DNA from: Gemmatirosa kalamazoonensis
GTDB taxonomy: Bacteria; Gemmatimonadota; Gemmatimonadetes; Gemmatimonadales; Gemmatimonadaceae
Reading direction: 5' to 3'
Length of the DNA stretch: 64,000 nt
Assembly (NCBI RefSeq): GCF_000522985.1
Contig: NZ_CP007128.1
Coordinates: forward strand, 434,001-498,000
Of this stretch, positions 17,772 through 25,674 are shown piece after piece. The notes under the pieces are model-generated. The model did not search any database, was not told the origin of the DNA, and was given only the letters and a program-made list of their open reading frames with translations. How positions within the stretch are numbered: position 1 is the first letter of the stretch; each line of letters begins with the position of its first letter. The position numbers were made by a program, and so were the translations under genes.

Positions 17772-18588
17772 CATGCCGGCGCCTGAGGGTCGCTTCCGCG
17801 ACCGCGTGCTGTTCGTCACCGGCGCGGCGCACGGGCAGGGGCGCGCCACGGCGCTCGCGTTCGCGCGCGAGGGCGCCAGCGTCGCGGCGTTCGACGTCGC
17901 GAAGCCCCTCGCCTACCCCGGCTACGGCATGGGGACGTCCGACGATCTGCGATCGCTCGCCGCGGAGTGCGAGGCGTTAGGCGCACGCTGCCTGACGTTC
18001 GCCGGCGACGTGCGCGACGACGCCGCGGTCACTGCCGCGGTCGACGAGACGGTGCGCACCCTGGGCACCATCGACGTCCTGTTCAACAACGCCGGCATCT
18101 GCGCCTACGGCCTCGCCCACGAGCTCACCGAGGACGCGTGGGACGCGATGCTCGACATCAACCTCAAGGGCGCGTGGCTCGTCGCGCGGCGGGTCATCCC
18201 CGTGATGATCCGCCAGCGGCGCGGCGTCATCGTCAACAACTCCTCCGTCGCCGGGCTGCGCGGCATGGGACGGCTGTCGCACTACGCGGCGTCGAAATGG
18301 GGACTCACCGGGCTCACGAAGTCGTGGGCCATCGAGCTCGCGCCGCACGGCGTGCGCGTGAACGCGATCCATCCCACCGGCGTCAACACGCCGATGAACG
18401 ACGGCCTCGCCGAGCTCGAAGGCACGACGCCGCAGGCGATCGCCGAGCGCTCGGCCGGCAACCTGCTGCCCGTGCCGTGGATCGAGCCGCAGGACGTCGC
18501 CGCGGCAGTGCTCTACCTCGCCTCCGACGAGGCGCGATACGTGACGGGCGCGTCACTCGTCCTCGACGCGGGATTGCTGACCCGGTAG
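17758..18588 (+). CDS. Short-chain dehydrogenase/reductase, mycofactocin-coupled-like subgroup
   Basis: A 276-residue classical SDR. It shows the cofactor motif TGAAHGQG (near residue 20), NNAG, the catalytic Ser in NSSVAG and YAASK. The segment HPTGVNTPM and the long insert after the first beta-alpha unit (KPLAYPGYGMGTSDDL) resemble the carveol-dehydrogenase/mycofactocin-associated SDR subgroup, in which the nicotinamide cofactor is held tightly. That subgroup placement is by eye. The start region is a perfect-to-one-base 15-base tandem duplication (17758-17787) giving MPAPD MPAPE. The GGGAG ribosome site is seven bases before the first ATG. Confidence 0.88.
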   Translation: MPAPDMPAPEGRFRDRVLFVTGAAHGQGRATALAFAREGASVAAFDVAKPLAYPGYGMGTSDDLRSLAAECEALGARCLTFAGDVRDDAAVTAAVDETVRTLGTIDVLFNNAGICAYGLAHELTEDAWDAMLDINLKGAWLVARRVIPVMIRQRRGVIVNNSSVAGLRGMGRLSHYAASKWGLTGLTKSWAIELAPHGVRVNAIHPTGVNTPMNDGLAELEGTTPQAIAERSAGNLLPVPWIEPQDVAAAVLYLASDEARYVTGASLVLDAGLLTR

Positions 18589-18670
18589 CGCGCGCCCGCG
18601 GCATTGACACGCGCGTGCATGGGAGCCAAATCAGCACAGCGTCTCCACGACCGCTGCCTCCCGCCTAACC

Positions 18671-19018
18671 GTGCCGATGATCGCCGCCGAGCTGAACGAG
18701 CCGCTGCAGGTGCTCCGCCTCGAGTTCATCAAGATCATGCAGCGGGGCACCGGCGTGCCGACGGTGGAGGCGGTGCTCGACGCGGAGCCGGCGATCGTGC
18801 GGGTGTGCGCCGCGGTCGTGCGACTCGGGCGTCACTGCGCGCTCGACGGGCGGCTCATCATCGGGACGGTGATGCACGGCGTCGCGTCGGGATCGAACGT
18901 GCCCGTGGCGGCCGACTGGCTCGCCGCGCGGTGGATGCGCGTCGCGATGGATGCGGTGGACCACATCGGCGTCCCCTGCGGGCCGGTGACGACGGACGCC
19001 ACCCGGCCGACGGCCTAA
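18671..19018 (+). CDS. Hypothetical protein
   Basis: A 115-codon frame beginning GTG CCG ATG (18671 or, as ATG, 18677). Codon third positions are almost all G or C, as in neighbouring genes, which supports coding. The product is acidic to neutral, with an alpha-helical N-terminus (ELNEPLQVLRLEFIKIMQ) and no clear membrane segment. I recognise no family. No good ribosome site is visible; a GCCTAAC heptamer lies directly upstream. Its TAA stop overlaps the TAG stop of the convergent small membrane protein. Confidence 0.55.
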   Translation: MPMIAAELNEPLQVLRLEFIKIMQRGTGVPTVEAVLDAEPAIVRVCAAVVRLGRHCALDGRLIIGTVMHGVASGSNVPVAADWLAARWMRVAMDAVDHIGVPCGPVTTDATRPTA

Positions 19019-19158
19019 CGCGGCCGCGCCCGACGCCGCGTGCCGCGCGGCGGATGCAAGAGCATCAGTGCGTACAGCGGCAGCGATCCGATCACCACCA
19101 CCCCGTAGACGACCCCGGCCTCGACCCAGCCGGCGACCGTGCTCAGCAGCGTGCCCAT
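19015..19158 (-). CDS. 47-residue single-pass membrane protein
   Basis: A short gene with a strong ribosome site (GGGAGG, seven bases before the ATG at 19158). The product has one hydrophobic helix (AGVVYGVVVIGSLPLYALML, residues ~14-33) and a basic tail (HPPRGTRRRARPR), so the C-terminus is probably cytoplasmic. I do not recognise a family. Size and shape recall small accessory subunits of respiratory or transport complexes, which is only a possibility. Its promoter carries a CRP-like palindrome placed for class II activation. Confidence 0.7.
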   Translation of the reverse strand: MGTLLSTVAGWVEAGVVYGVVVIGSLPLYALMLLHPPRGTRRRARPR

Positions 19159-19192
19159 ACCGCGGCCTCCCGATCCCCTCTGAAGACGCGAG

Positions 19193-19236
19193 AGAATACC
19201 CGGATCGCCGGCCGGCTTATGTGAGCCGCGTCACAT
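19193..19236 (-). promoter_or_regulatory. CRP/FNR-family site with -10 box (class II geometry)
   Basis: ATGTGA, six bases (GCCGCG), TCACAT at 19219-19236 is a perfect match to the CRP-type consensus TGTGA-N6-TCACA. On the minus strand a TATTCT -10 box lies at 19198-19193. A start site about seven bases beyond would place the palindrome centre near -41.5, the standard class II activator position. A further ATGTGA half-site lies at 19245-19250. The controlled gene is the 47-residue membrane protein. Confidence 0.7.
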
Positions 19237-19251
19237 CGGAACGCATGTGAC

Positions 19252-20913
19252 TCAGTCCATTGGGGTAGCGGCCGGGAGCGTCAGCGTGAACGTGCTCCCC
19301 TGCCCCGGCGTGCTCTCCGCCGTCAGGTCGCCGTCCATGCCGCGGGCGAGGTCGCGGCTGATCGCCAGACCGAGTCCGACGCCCTGCTGGCTCGCGGGGG
19401 TGCGGTGCCGGTCCACCTGCACGAACGGCTCGAAGATGCGCGCCAGGTGCTCGGCCTCGATCCCGCGCCCGGTGTCGCGCACGACGAGCCGCACCACCCC
19501 CGCGTCGGCGTCCGACTCGCACACGAGCATCACCTGCCCACCCGGCTCCGTGAACTTGATGGCGTTCGTGAGGAGGTTGAGGAGAAGCTGCCGCAGCTTC
19601 TCCGCGTCGGCCCGCACCACCCACGGCGGCGCCGGGGGTGCCGGCGCGCATGCGTGGTGAACGAACGCGAGCCCCTTCGCCGCGAGCTGCGGGGCGAGCA
19701 GTGCCTCCAGGTCGTCGACGACGGTCGCGAGCGCCACGTCGGCCCGCTCGAACGCGACCTGCCCCGACTCCAGCCGCGCGAAGTTCAGCAGGTCGGTCAC
19801 GAGCCCCGTCAGGTGCTGGTTCGCGCGCCGGATGCGTGAGATGTCCTCGCGCTGCGCGTCGGTGAGCGGGCCGCGGAGCCCGAGCTCGAGCAGCTCCGCG
19901 TAGCCGCCGATCGCGTTCAGCGGGGTGCGCAGCTCGTGGCTCACGGTCGAGAGCAGCTGCCCCTTCACCCGGCTCGCCGATTCGGCCTCCTCCCGCGCCC
20001 GCTCGGCCTCGGCGCCGCGCGCCTCGAGCGCCTCCGCCTGCTCGTGGAGCTCCAGGTTCAGCGCCTCGAGCTCGATCGCCTGCTCCTGCAGCCGCTCCGC
20101 GGCGTCCTCGGCCTCGACCCGCGCCGCGTGCTCGGCCTCGGCGTGACGCTCCTGGGCGCGCTCGGCGGCCGCGAGCAGCAGGGCGACGACCAGCACGCAC
20201 ACGGCGGCGGCGAGCGTCTCGCCGAAGACGGCCAGACCCATCAGCTCATCGAGCCGGCGGTCGGCGGCGGTGCGCGCGGCGAGGAGCCGCCGCTCCTCGG
20301 CGCCCACGGCCGCCACCGCCACGCGCACGGCGTCCATCTCCGCCTTGCCGCCGGCGAACAGCGCCGTGACCTCCGGCGCGGACATCTGCGCCGGCGCGCG
20401 GGCGCGCACGAGCGCCACCGCGGAGTCCAGGTGCGAGAAGACCCGCGTGAGCCGGGCCTCGAGGGTGTCGAGCCGCCGCTGCTGCCCGGGGTTGTCGACC
20501 GTCAGGCGCCGGAGCCGCTGGAGCTCGCGGCGGGCGTCGCCCTCGGCGCTGGCGTACGGGTCGAGGAAGCGCGGCACGCCCGTCGCCGCGAAGCCGCGCA
20601 CGCCCGTCTCGGCATCCACGGCCCGACCCTGCGCGGCCTCCAGCGAGGCGAGCACTTCATAGGTATGCCCGACCCACGCGGTCGATTCCCGCCCCCGCTG
20701 CGTCGTGCCGAACGTCAACAGCCCGAGGAGCACCACGGCGGCCACCCCGAAGGCGACAGCAGCGGCACGCCGCCCTGGCGTCAGCGCCGGCGCCGCGGCG
20801 CGGGGGGCGGAATGCCGATCGGTCCGGTCTCGGGAGGTGAAGGCCAGAGTTCGAGGACGTTGGAGGGGCGGGAGGCGCCGGGAGGCGCCCGACGGGTCCG
20901 GGCCGGGGGGCAA
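19252..20913 (-). CDS. CHASE3-domain sensor histidine kinase
   Basis: A ~553-residue membrane kinase. A first transmembrane helix (AAVAFGVAAVVLLGLLTFG) precedes a CHASE3-like extracytoplasmic four-helix sensor with the typical AETGVRGFAATG. A second helix (ETLAAAVCVLVVALLLAA) leads into a coiled coil. The HisKA motif is STVSHELRTPLNAI, and the HATPase domain has NLLTNAIKF, DTGRGI and GVGLGLAIS. No receiver domain or adjacent response regulator is present, so the partner is elsewhere. The furthest upstream start is TTG at 20913 with no ribosome site; a shorter start is possible as long as the first helix is kept. Confidence 0.88.
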   Translation of the reverse strand: MPPGPDPSGASRRLPPLQRPRTLAFTSRDRTDRHSAPRAAAPALTPGRRAAAVAFGVAAVVLLGLLTFGTTQRGRESTAWVGHTYEVLASLEAAQGRAVDAETGVRGFAATGVPRFLDPYASAEGDARRELQRLRRLTVDNPGQQRRLDTLEARLTRVFSHLDSAVALVRARAPAQMSAPEVTALFAGGKAEMDAVRVAVAAVGAEERRLLAARTAADRRLDELMGLAVFGETLAAAVCVLVVALLLAAAERAQERHAEAEHAARVEAEDAAERLQEQAIELEALNLELHEQAEALEARGAEAERAREEAESASRVKGQLLSTVSHELRTPLNAIGGYAELLELGLRGPLTDAQREDISRIRRANQHLTGLVTDLLNFARLESGQVAFERADVALATVVDDLEALLAPQLAAKGLAFVHHACAPAPPAPPWVVRADAEKLRQLLLNLLTNAIKFTEPGGQVMLVCESDADAGVVRLVVRDTGRGIEAEHLARIFEPFVQVDRHRTPASQQGVGLGLAISRDLARGMDGDLTAESTPGQGSTFTLTLPAATPMD

Positions 20914-21027
20914 CCGTCGTGCCGCCCGCCCGGACTCAAGTTCTCGCGCGAGGTGCCGATACCCGACCGCAAGCTGGTCCGCGCTCGCGCGGGCCCGTGC
21001 ACGTCACCGGAACCTCACGGAGCTTTC

Positions 21028-21684
21028 ATGATCACCGCCCGTCGTCTTCGTTTACGCTTCGCCCTGAGCCGCCGCCGTCCCGGCCGCGCGCTCGTGCTGC
21101 TTCCGCTCGTGGCCATGATGGCGCTCGTGACGGCGTGCTCCGACTCGCCGACCGAGGCCGCCGGCACCTCCCGCCCCCGCGCCACGAGCGCGTTCGACAA
21201 GACCGGTGCGGCGACGGACCCCAAGACCGAGACGTTCGTCTACGACGGCCGCGCCCGGACCCAGTCGTTCGGCGACGGTCACAGCGTCCGGTTCGACGCG
21301 AACAGCGTCTGCGACCCGAAGACCTCCGGCTATGGCCCCGGCACCTGGGACCAGCCGTGCACGCCGGCCACGCAGCCGATCACGTTCACCGTGACCTCGT
21401 GGCGCAACGCCGACGGCCGCGTCCAGGTCGTGTTCTCCCCCGACGTGCGCTTCGTGCCCGGCACGACGGAGATCCTCTTCCTCGGTGACGCCGCGCCCGG
21501 CGCGGGCAAGAAGGCGACGATCGAGTGGTGCTCGCCGCTCCTCGCGACCGGCTGCATCGACGAGTCGGTCGACGACCCGACGCTCACGACGTACGTGACG
21601 AGCGGCAAGGTGGCGCGCCGCATCAAGCACTTCAGCGGCTACAACGTGGTCTTCGGACTCACCGACACGGCGGGTGCCCTGTGA
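21028..21684 (+). CDS. Secreted lipoprotein of unknown function
   Basis: A 218-residue protein with a lipoprotein signal peptide (LLPLVAMMALVTACSDSP; lipid-bearing cysteine near residue 37). The ATG at 21028 has GGAG seven bases upstream. The mature part is polar and contains two likely disulphide pairs (CDPKTSG...PCTP and WCSPLLATGC). No family is recognised. It is transcribed divergently from the histidine kinase, with 114 bases between. A strong palindrome 88 bases downstream probably terminates transcription. Confidence 0.8.
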   Translation: MITARRLRLRFALSRRRPGRALVLLPLVAMMALVTACSDSPTEAAGTSRPRATSAFDKTGAATDPKTETFVYDGRARTQSFGDGHSVRFDANSVCDPKTSGYGPGTWDQPCTPATQPITFTVTSWRNADGRVQVVFSPDVRFVPGTTEILFLGDAAPGAGKKATIEWCSPLLATGCIDESVDDPTLTTYVTSGKVARRIKHFSGYNVVFGLTDTAGAL

Positions 21685-21746
21685 CCGATTCCTACGTCGA
21701 TCAGCCGAGCGCGCACGACGCGGGGTACATCGTCACGACCTCCTGA
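21681..21746 (+). CDS. Possible 21-residue coupled peptide
   Basis: A GTG overlapping the lipoprotein stop in GTGA opens a 22-codon frame (VTDSYVDQPSAHDAGYIVTT and Ser) ending at TGA 21746, before the terminator. The only evidence is the overlap and the lack of anything else there, so it may be chance. Confidence 0.2.
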   Translation: MTDSYVDQPSAHDAGYIVTTS

Positions 21747-21771
21747 ACGACTCCACGCTGCGAATCGCGGC

Positions 21772-21813
21772 GCGCGACGGGGCGGCTTCCACGTGGAAGC
21801 CGCCCCGTCGCGC
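21772..21813. terminator. Perfect 42-base palindrome, likely terminator
   Basis: Two 21-base arms meet without a loop (GCGCGACGGGGCGGCTTCCA plus C, then its exact complement). It lies downstream of the lipoprotein gene and upstream of the nitrite-reductase operon. No T-run follows, as usual in very G+C-rich genomes. Confidence 0.75.
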
Positions 21814-21913
21814 TCGCCCATGCCGCATGCCGATGTGCGGAACGCGCGTCCGGGAAACCCGCACGGGATTTCCACCGTTCCGCCGACGGAGCAAGCCACG
21901 GCCACCGACGAAA

Positions 21914-21929
21914 CTCATATGCACATGAG
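21914..21929. promoter_or_regulatory. Inverted repeat upstream of the nir operon
   Basis: CTCAT (21914-21918), six bases ATGCAC, ATGAG (21925-21929) lies in the only A/T-rich stretch before the operon, 24 bases upstream of the Rrf2-like start. It may be the operator for an Rrf2/NsrR-type or FNR/NnrR-type regulator; it is not a good match to a known consensus. Confidence 0.35.
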
Positions 21930-21952
21930 AAACTCGTCTGGAGGTCGTCCCG

Positions 21953-22102
21953 GTGCTCTCGCACACGGCTGACTACGCGCTCCGCGCCATCCTCGTCCTC
22001 GCTCGCGCGTCGAGCGAGCAGCGCGCGACCGCCCTGCACGCCGACGAGACGATCGCGCAGCTCCTCGGCGCTCCCGGCCAGCCGGCATCGGCCGCCGCCT
22101 GA
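21953..22102 (+). CDS. Truncated Rrf2-family regulator (N-terminal half only)
   Basis: A 49-residue product whose start (LSHTADYALRAILVLARASS) matches the Rrf2 family opening. It continues through the helix-turn-helix entry (LHADETIAQLLGAP), then stops after a short Ala/Gly/Pro tail. Family members are usually 130-160 residues with three iron-sulphur cysteines; the dimerisation helix and cysteines are missing here. GTG at 21953 has GGAGGT seven bases upstream, so it is probably translated. It sits 24 bases before nirK, where an NsrR-like NO sensor would be expected. It may be a remnant, or a small protein that interferes with a full-length homologue. Confidence 0.65.
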   Translation: MLSHTADYALRAILVLARASSEQRATALHADETIAQLLGAPGQPASAAA

Positions 22103-22126
22103 GCATCCCCCAACCGGACTCCTATC

Positions 22127-23251
22127 ATGACTCGCTCGACGCTCTCCGTCGCCGTCGTCGCCACACCGACCCGCCGCGTGCTGTTCGGCTCCCTGCTCGC
22201 CGGCGCCGCCGTGCTCGCGTCGGCGACGCTCACCGGCTGCGGCACGCCGTCGGCCGACGCCGCCGAAGCGCCGGGCGCGGTGCCGGTGCGGACGCCCGCC
22301 GAGCGCATCGTCGGCGAGGAGGTCGCGGTGCTCACCGACGCGCCTAACGTTCCGCCGCCGATCACCCGCCGCCACGCGACGAAGGTGATCGTGAACCTCG
22401 AGGTGATCGAGAAGGTCGCGCGCATCGCCGACAGCGTCGACTACCCGATCTGGACGTTCGGCGGCTCGGTGCCCGGGAAGTTCATCCGCGTCCGCGAGGG
22501 TGACCTCGTCGAGCTGCACCTCAAGGTCGATCCGAAGGCGACCATGCCGCACAACATCGACCTGCACGCGGTGACCGGCCCCGGCGGCGGCGCGAAGGCG
22601 TCGCTCACGATCCCCGGCCACGAGTCGGTGTTCACGTTCACGGCGATGAACGCGGGCCTCTTCGTCTATCACTGCGCGACGTCGCCGGTGCCGATGCACA
22701 TGGCGAACGGCATGTACGGCATGATCCTCGTCGAGCCCAAGGGCGGGCTGCCGAAGGTCGACCGCGAGTTCTACGTCATGCAGTCCGAGTTCTACACGAA
22801 AGGCAAGTTCGGCGAGCACGGGCTGCAGACGCTCGACATGGACAAGGGCGTCGACGAGCGCCCGACGTACGTGGTCTTCAACGGCGCGGTCGGCGCGCTC
22901 ACCGGCGACGGGGCGCTCCAAGCGAACGTCGGCCAGCGCGTGCGCATCTTCTTCGGCGACGCGGGCCCGAACCTCACGAGCTCCTTCCACGTGATCGGCG
23001 AGGTGTTCGACAACGTCTACGCCGACGGCGGCACCGAGGTCACGCAGCACGGCGTGCAGACGACGGCGGTGCCGGCGGGCGGCTCGGTGATCGTGGAGTT
23101 CGGCGTCGAGAAGCCGGGCGACCTGGTGCTCGTCGACCACGCGATCTTCCGCGCCTTCAACAAGGGAGCGTTAGGCATCCTGAAGGTCACGGGCCCCGAC
23201 AACCCGAAGGTGTTCGCGTCGATCAAGGGCCTCGTCTCGACGGGTGAGTGA
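22127..23251 (+). CDS. nirK: Copper-containing nitrite reductase
   Basis: A 374-residue NirK that reduces nitrite to nitric oxide on the outer face of the membrane. The leader ends in a lipobox-like ATLTGC (near residue 37), so it is probably a lipoprotein. All copper ligands can be seen. Type 1 copper: His142 (in MPHN), Cys183 (in HCATSP), His191 and Met196 (in MHMANGM). Type 2 copper: His147, His182 and His288 (in SFHVIG). The Asp of NIDLH (145) corresponds to the usual catalytic aspartate. Length fits a two-cupredoxin NirK plus an N-terminal extension. No strong ribosome site precedes the ATG. The 3' end overlaps nirV by eight bases. Confidence 0.95.
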   Translation: MTRSTLSVAVVATPTRRVLFGSLLAGAAVLASATLTGCGTPSADAAEAPGAVPVRTPAERIVGEEVAVLTDAPNVPPPITRRHATKVIVNLEVIEKVARIADSVDYPIWTFGGSVPGKFIRVREGDLVELHLKVDPKATMPHNIDLHAVTGPGGGAKASLTIPGHESVFTFTAMNAGLFVYHCATSPVPMHMANGMYGMILVEPKGGLPKVDREFYVMQSEFYTKGKFGEHGLQTLDMDKGVDERPTYVVFNGAVGALTGDGALQANVGQRVRIFFGDAGPNLTSSFHVIGEVFDNVYADGGTEVTQHGVQTTAVPAGGSVIVEFGVEKPGDLVLVDHAIFRAFNKGALGILKVTGPDNPKVFASIKGLVSTGE

Positions 23252-24005
23252 CGTGCTCGCGAACGCGCTCGGCCACCTGCTCGTCGCCGCGACGCTCGCC
23301 GGGATGGTGCGCCTCCCGGCGGGATCGTACGAGCCGCTCTACCGGCGCGCCGGCGAGGGGCGAGTGGCCGTCGCCGCGTTCGCGCTCGACATCGAGCCGG
23401 CGACGAACGCCGACTACCTCGCGTTCGTCCGCGCGAACCCGCAGTGGCGGCGCGGCGCCGTGAAGCCGCTGTTCGCCGAGCGCGGGTATCTCGCGACGTG
23501 GCGCGACGCGCTCGCGCCGGGCGACGCCTACGCGCTGCGTCGCCCCGTCACCGACGTCTCGTGGTTCGCCGCGAAGGCGTACTGTGCGTGGCGCGGCAAG
23601 CGCCTGCCGACGGTGGACGAGTGGGAGTACGCCGCCGCGGCGAGCGAGACGCGGCGCGACGCGGCGCGCGAGCCGGACTTCGTGCGCCGGCTGTTGAGCC
23701 TCTACGCGCGCCGCTCGGCGCATGCGCTGCCCGTCGGCGGCGCCGCGCGCAACGCGTACGGCGTGCGCGACCTGCACGAGCTGGCGTGGGAGTGGACGCT
23801 CGACTTCAACGGGATCCTCGTCTCCGACGACTCGCGCGACGGCGGCAGCGGCGTGGCGGCGAGCGACCACGCGCTGTTCTGCGCGAGCGCCGCCGTCGGC
23901 GCGACCGATCCCACGAACTATCCGGCGTTCATGCGCTACGCGGTGCGCGCCGGCCTCACCGGACGCTCGACGCTCCGCACGCTCGGCGTGCGCTGCGCCG
24001 TGTGA
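23244..24005 (+). CDS. nirV: NirV-like formylglycine-generating-enzyme fold protein
   Basis: A 253-residue protein of the SUMF1/FGE-sulfatase fold, with [49 protein letters not shown] and a C-terminal [10 protein letters not shown]. (The second motif may be read as [16 protein letters not shown].) NirV is the FGE homologue often encoded next to nirK. Its exact role in NirK maturation is not settled. It begins with GTG inside the nirK end (eight-base overlap). One cysteine of the FGE copper site is not obvious by eye. Confidence 0.85.
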   Translation: MSDVLANALGHLLVAATLAGMVRLPAGSYEPLYRRAGEGRVAVAAFALDIEPATNADYLAFVRANPQWRRGAVKPLFAERGYLATWRDALAPGDAYALRRPVTDVSWFAAKAYCAWRGKRLPTVDEWEYAAAASETRRDAAREPDFVRRLLSLYARRSAHALPVGGAARNAYGVRDLHELAWEWTLDFNGILVSDDSRDGGSGVAASDHALFCASAAVGATDPTNYPAFMRYAVRAGLTGRSTLRTLGVRCAV

Positions 24006-24007
24006 CG

Positions 24008-24592
24008 ATGGCCCTCGCCATGACGCCTCGCCTTGCACTCCTCATCGCCGCCGCGCTGTCAGGCGCCGCCGCGTGCACCCGTCCGGAGCGCGCCGCGCCG
24101 CGGGCACCGGTCGAGAGCGTGGATGCGTACTCGGTCTACGACCTCGGATCGACGTGGCGCGACCAGCGCGGCGCCGAGCGCACGCTCGCCTCGCTGCGCG
24201 GCCGGCCGCAGGCGGTGGCGATGGTTTACACGCACTGCACGAGCACGTGCCCGCTCATCATCGGGGAGCTGAGGCGCATCGCCGCGTCGACGACGGCGGG
24301 GATCGTGCTCGTGTCGCTCGATCCCGAGCGCGACACGGCCGGCCGCCTCGCCGCATATGCGGCCGAGCATGACCTCGACGCGTCGCGGTGGACGCTGCTG
24401 AGCGGCAGCGACGGCGACGTGCGCGATCTCGCCGCGACGCTCGGCGTGCGCTACCGCCGGCTGTCGGCGGAGGAGCTCGCGCACTCGAACGCGATCACGC
24501 TGCTCGACGCCGACGGCGCCGTGGTGCACCAGCAGGCGACGCTGGCCGGCACGCCGGAGACGATCCGGCTCGCGCGGCGCCTCGCGCGTTGA
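24008..24592 (+). CDS. SCO1/SenC-family copper chaperone lipoprotein
   Basis: A 194-residue thioredoxin-fold protein with a lipoprotein leader (AALSGAAACTRP). It has the copper-binding motif CTSTC (Cys77 and Cys81) and the distal His of AHSNAITLLD. SCO proteins deliver copper to CuA or other sites outside the membrane; next to nirK it probably serves copper insertion into nitrite reductase. It starts two bases after the nirV stop (ATG 24008; a second ATG at 24020 is possible). Confidence 0.9.
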   Translation: MALAMTPRLALLIAAALSGAAACTRPERAAPRAPVESVDAYSVYDLGSTWRDQRGAERTLASLRGRPQAVAMVYTHCTSTCPLIIGELRRIAASTTAGIVLVSLDPERDTAGRLAAYAAEHDLDASRWTLLSGSDGDVRDLAATLGVRYRRLSAEELAHSNAITLLDADGAVVHQQATLAGTPETIRLARRLAR

Positions 24593-24608
24593 CCCGACCA
24601 ACGACATC

Positions 24609-24836
24609 ATGAATCAGTCATCCATTCGCATCCCGCGCGTCGACGAGGCGCGCAGCGTGAACGAGCTGCTCCGCGACCATCCGGAAACGGCGGTGGTCTT
24701 CAATGCGTTCGGCATCGACGCGTGCTGCGGCGGCGCGCGCTCCCTCCGGGACGCCGCCGCGGACGACGGCGCCGACCTGGCGATCCTCCTCGGCACCCTC
24801 GAGCGGACGATCCACCAATCGCAGGTGCGGCCGTGA
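24609..24836 (+). CDS. Stand-alone Ric/ScdA N-terminal (DUF542) domain protein
   Basis: A 75-residue protein consisting only of the DUF542/ScdA_N domain: VNELLRDHPETAVVFNAFGI followed by DACCGG. In RIC (repair of iron centres) proteins this domain precedes a hemerythrin-like di-iron domain, which is absent here. RIC proteins answer nitric-oxide stress, which suits the nir operon. The stop overlaps the next start (GTGA). Confidence 0.85.
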   Translation: MNQSSIRIPRVDEARSVNELLRDHPETAVVFNAFGIDACCGGARSLRDAAADDGADLAILLGTLERTIHQSQVRP

Positions 24837-25177
24837 TCCGGCTCGATCCCATCCGCGCCGCGCGCGACGCGGCCGCCCCGCACCCCTCGCGCCCGGCGAC
24901 CGCGATCGTGCACGACTCACCCGACGCGCGGCTCGTCGTGTTCCGGCTCGGGCCGGGGCAGCACGTACCGCCACACCGCAACGCGTCGTCGGTGCACCTC
25001 GTGGTCCTTGCCGGACGCGGCGTGCTCACCGGCGAGAAGGACGGCACACCGGTGGACGCGGCGTGCGCCGCCGGCGACATGGTCGTCTACGCGCCTAACG
25101 AGCTGCACGCCATGCGCGCCGAATCCGAGGAGCTGCTGCTGCTCGCGGCGATCACGCCGCGACCGGGGACACGCTGA
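24833..25177 (+). CDS. Cupin-domain protein
   Basis: A 114-residue single-domain cupin with metal-site motif 1 (GQHVPPHRN, then HLVVLAGRGVLTGE) and motif 2 (GDMVVYAPNELHAM). The start is GTG at 24833, overlapping the DUF542 gene by four bases; the stop overlaps the next ATG in TGATG. Small cupins of this kind are frequent in denitrification loci. A role in metal or NO sensing is a guess. Confidence 0.8.
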   Translation: MIRLDPIRAARDAAAPHPSRPATAIVHDSPDARLVVFRLGPGQHVPPHRNASSVHLVVLAGRGVLTGEKDGTPVDAACAAGDMVVYAPNELHAMRAESEELLLLAAITPRPGTR

Positions 25178-25674
25178 TGGAATGGTTCGTCAAGGCGTTC
25201 CTGAAGGCGAGCCTCGCGTGGCTCGCGCTCGGCGTCACGTTCGGCGTGGCGATGGCGGCGTACCCGCCGTGGACGATCTATCGGCTCGCCCACGTGCACA
25301 TGGTGCTGCTCGGCTTCGTGACGATGATGATCTACGGCGTCGCGTACCACGTGATCCCGCGCTTCAGCGGCAATCCGCTGCGCAGCCGGCGCGCCGCGGC
25401 GTGGCACTGGTGGGGATCGAACGCGGGACTCGCGCTCATGGTGTCGGGGTTCATCGTCCGGGCCCACGATCCGTCGGTCGGCACGCCGCTGCTCGCGACC
25501 GGCGGCACGCTGTCCGCGTTAGGCGCGTACGTGTTCGTCTATCTCGTGTGGCGCACGATCGACGGCAGCCCGGCGCATCGTCGCGCGGCGCGTCGGATCG
25601 ACGAGCGCATGGCAGTGGCGCCCGCCCGCGCTCGGCCGCCGGTCGTCGGTGCCGCGCCGCACGCGCCGTCGTGA
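25177..25674 (+). CDS. Small CcoN/NorB-like membrane protein A
   Basis: A 165-residue integral membrane protein with four predicted helices. The block HVHMVLLGFVTMMIYGVAYH and VIPRFSGNPL recalls the histidine-bearing helices of cytochrome oxidase/NO reductase subunit I (CcoN, NorB). It has only part of that architecture, so it may bind haem b or copper without being an oxidase. The C-terminal 35 residues are basic and Pro/Ala-rich. It overlaps both neighbours by one to four bases. Confidence 0.75.
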   Translation: MEWFVKAFLKASLAWLALGVTFGVAMAAYPPWTIYRLAHVHMVLLGFVTMMIYGVAYHVIPRFSGNPLRSRRAAAWHWWGSNAGLALMVSGFIVRAHDPSVGTPLLATGGTLSALGAYVFVYLVWRTIDGSPAHRRAARRIDERMAVAPARARPPVVGAAPHAPS

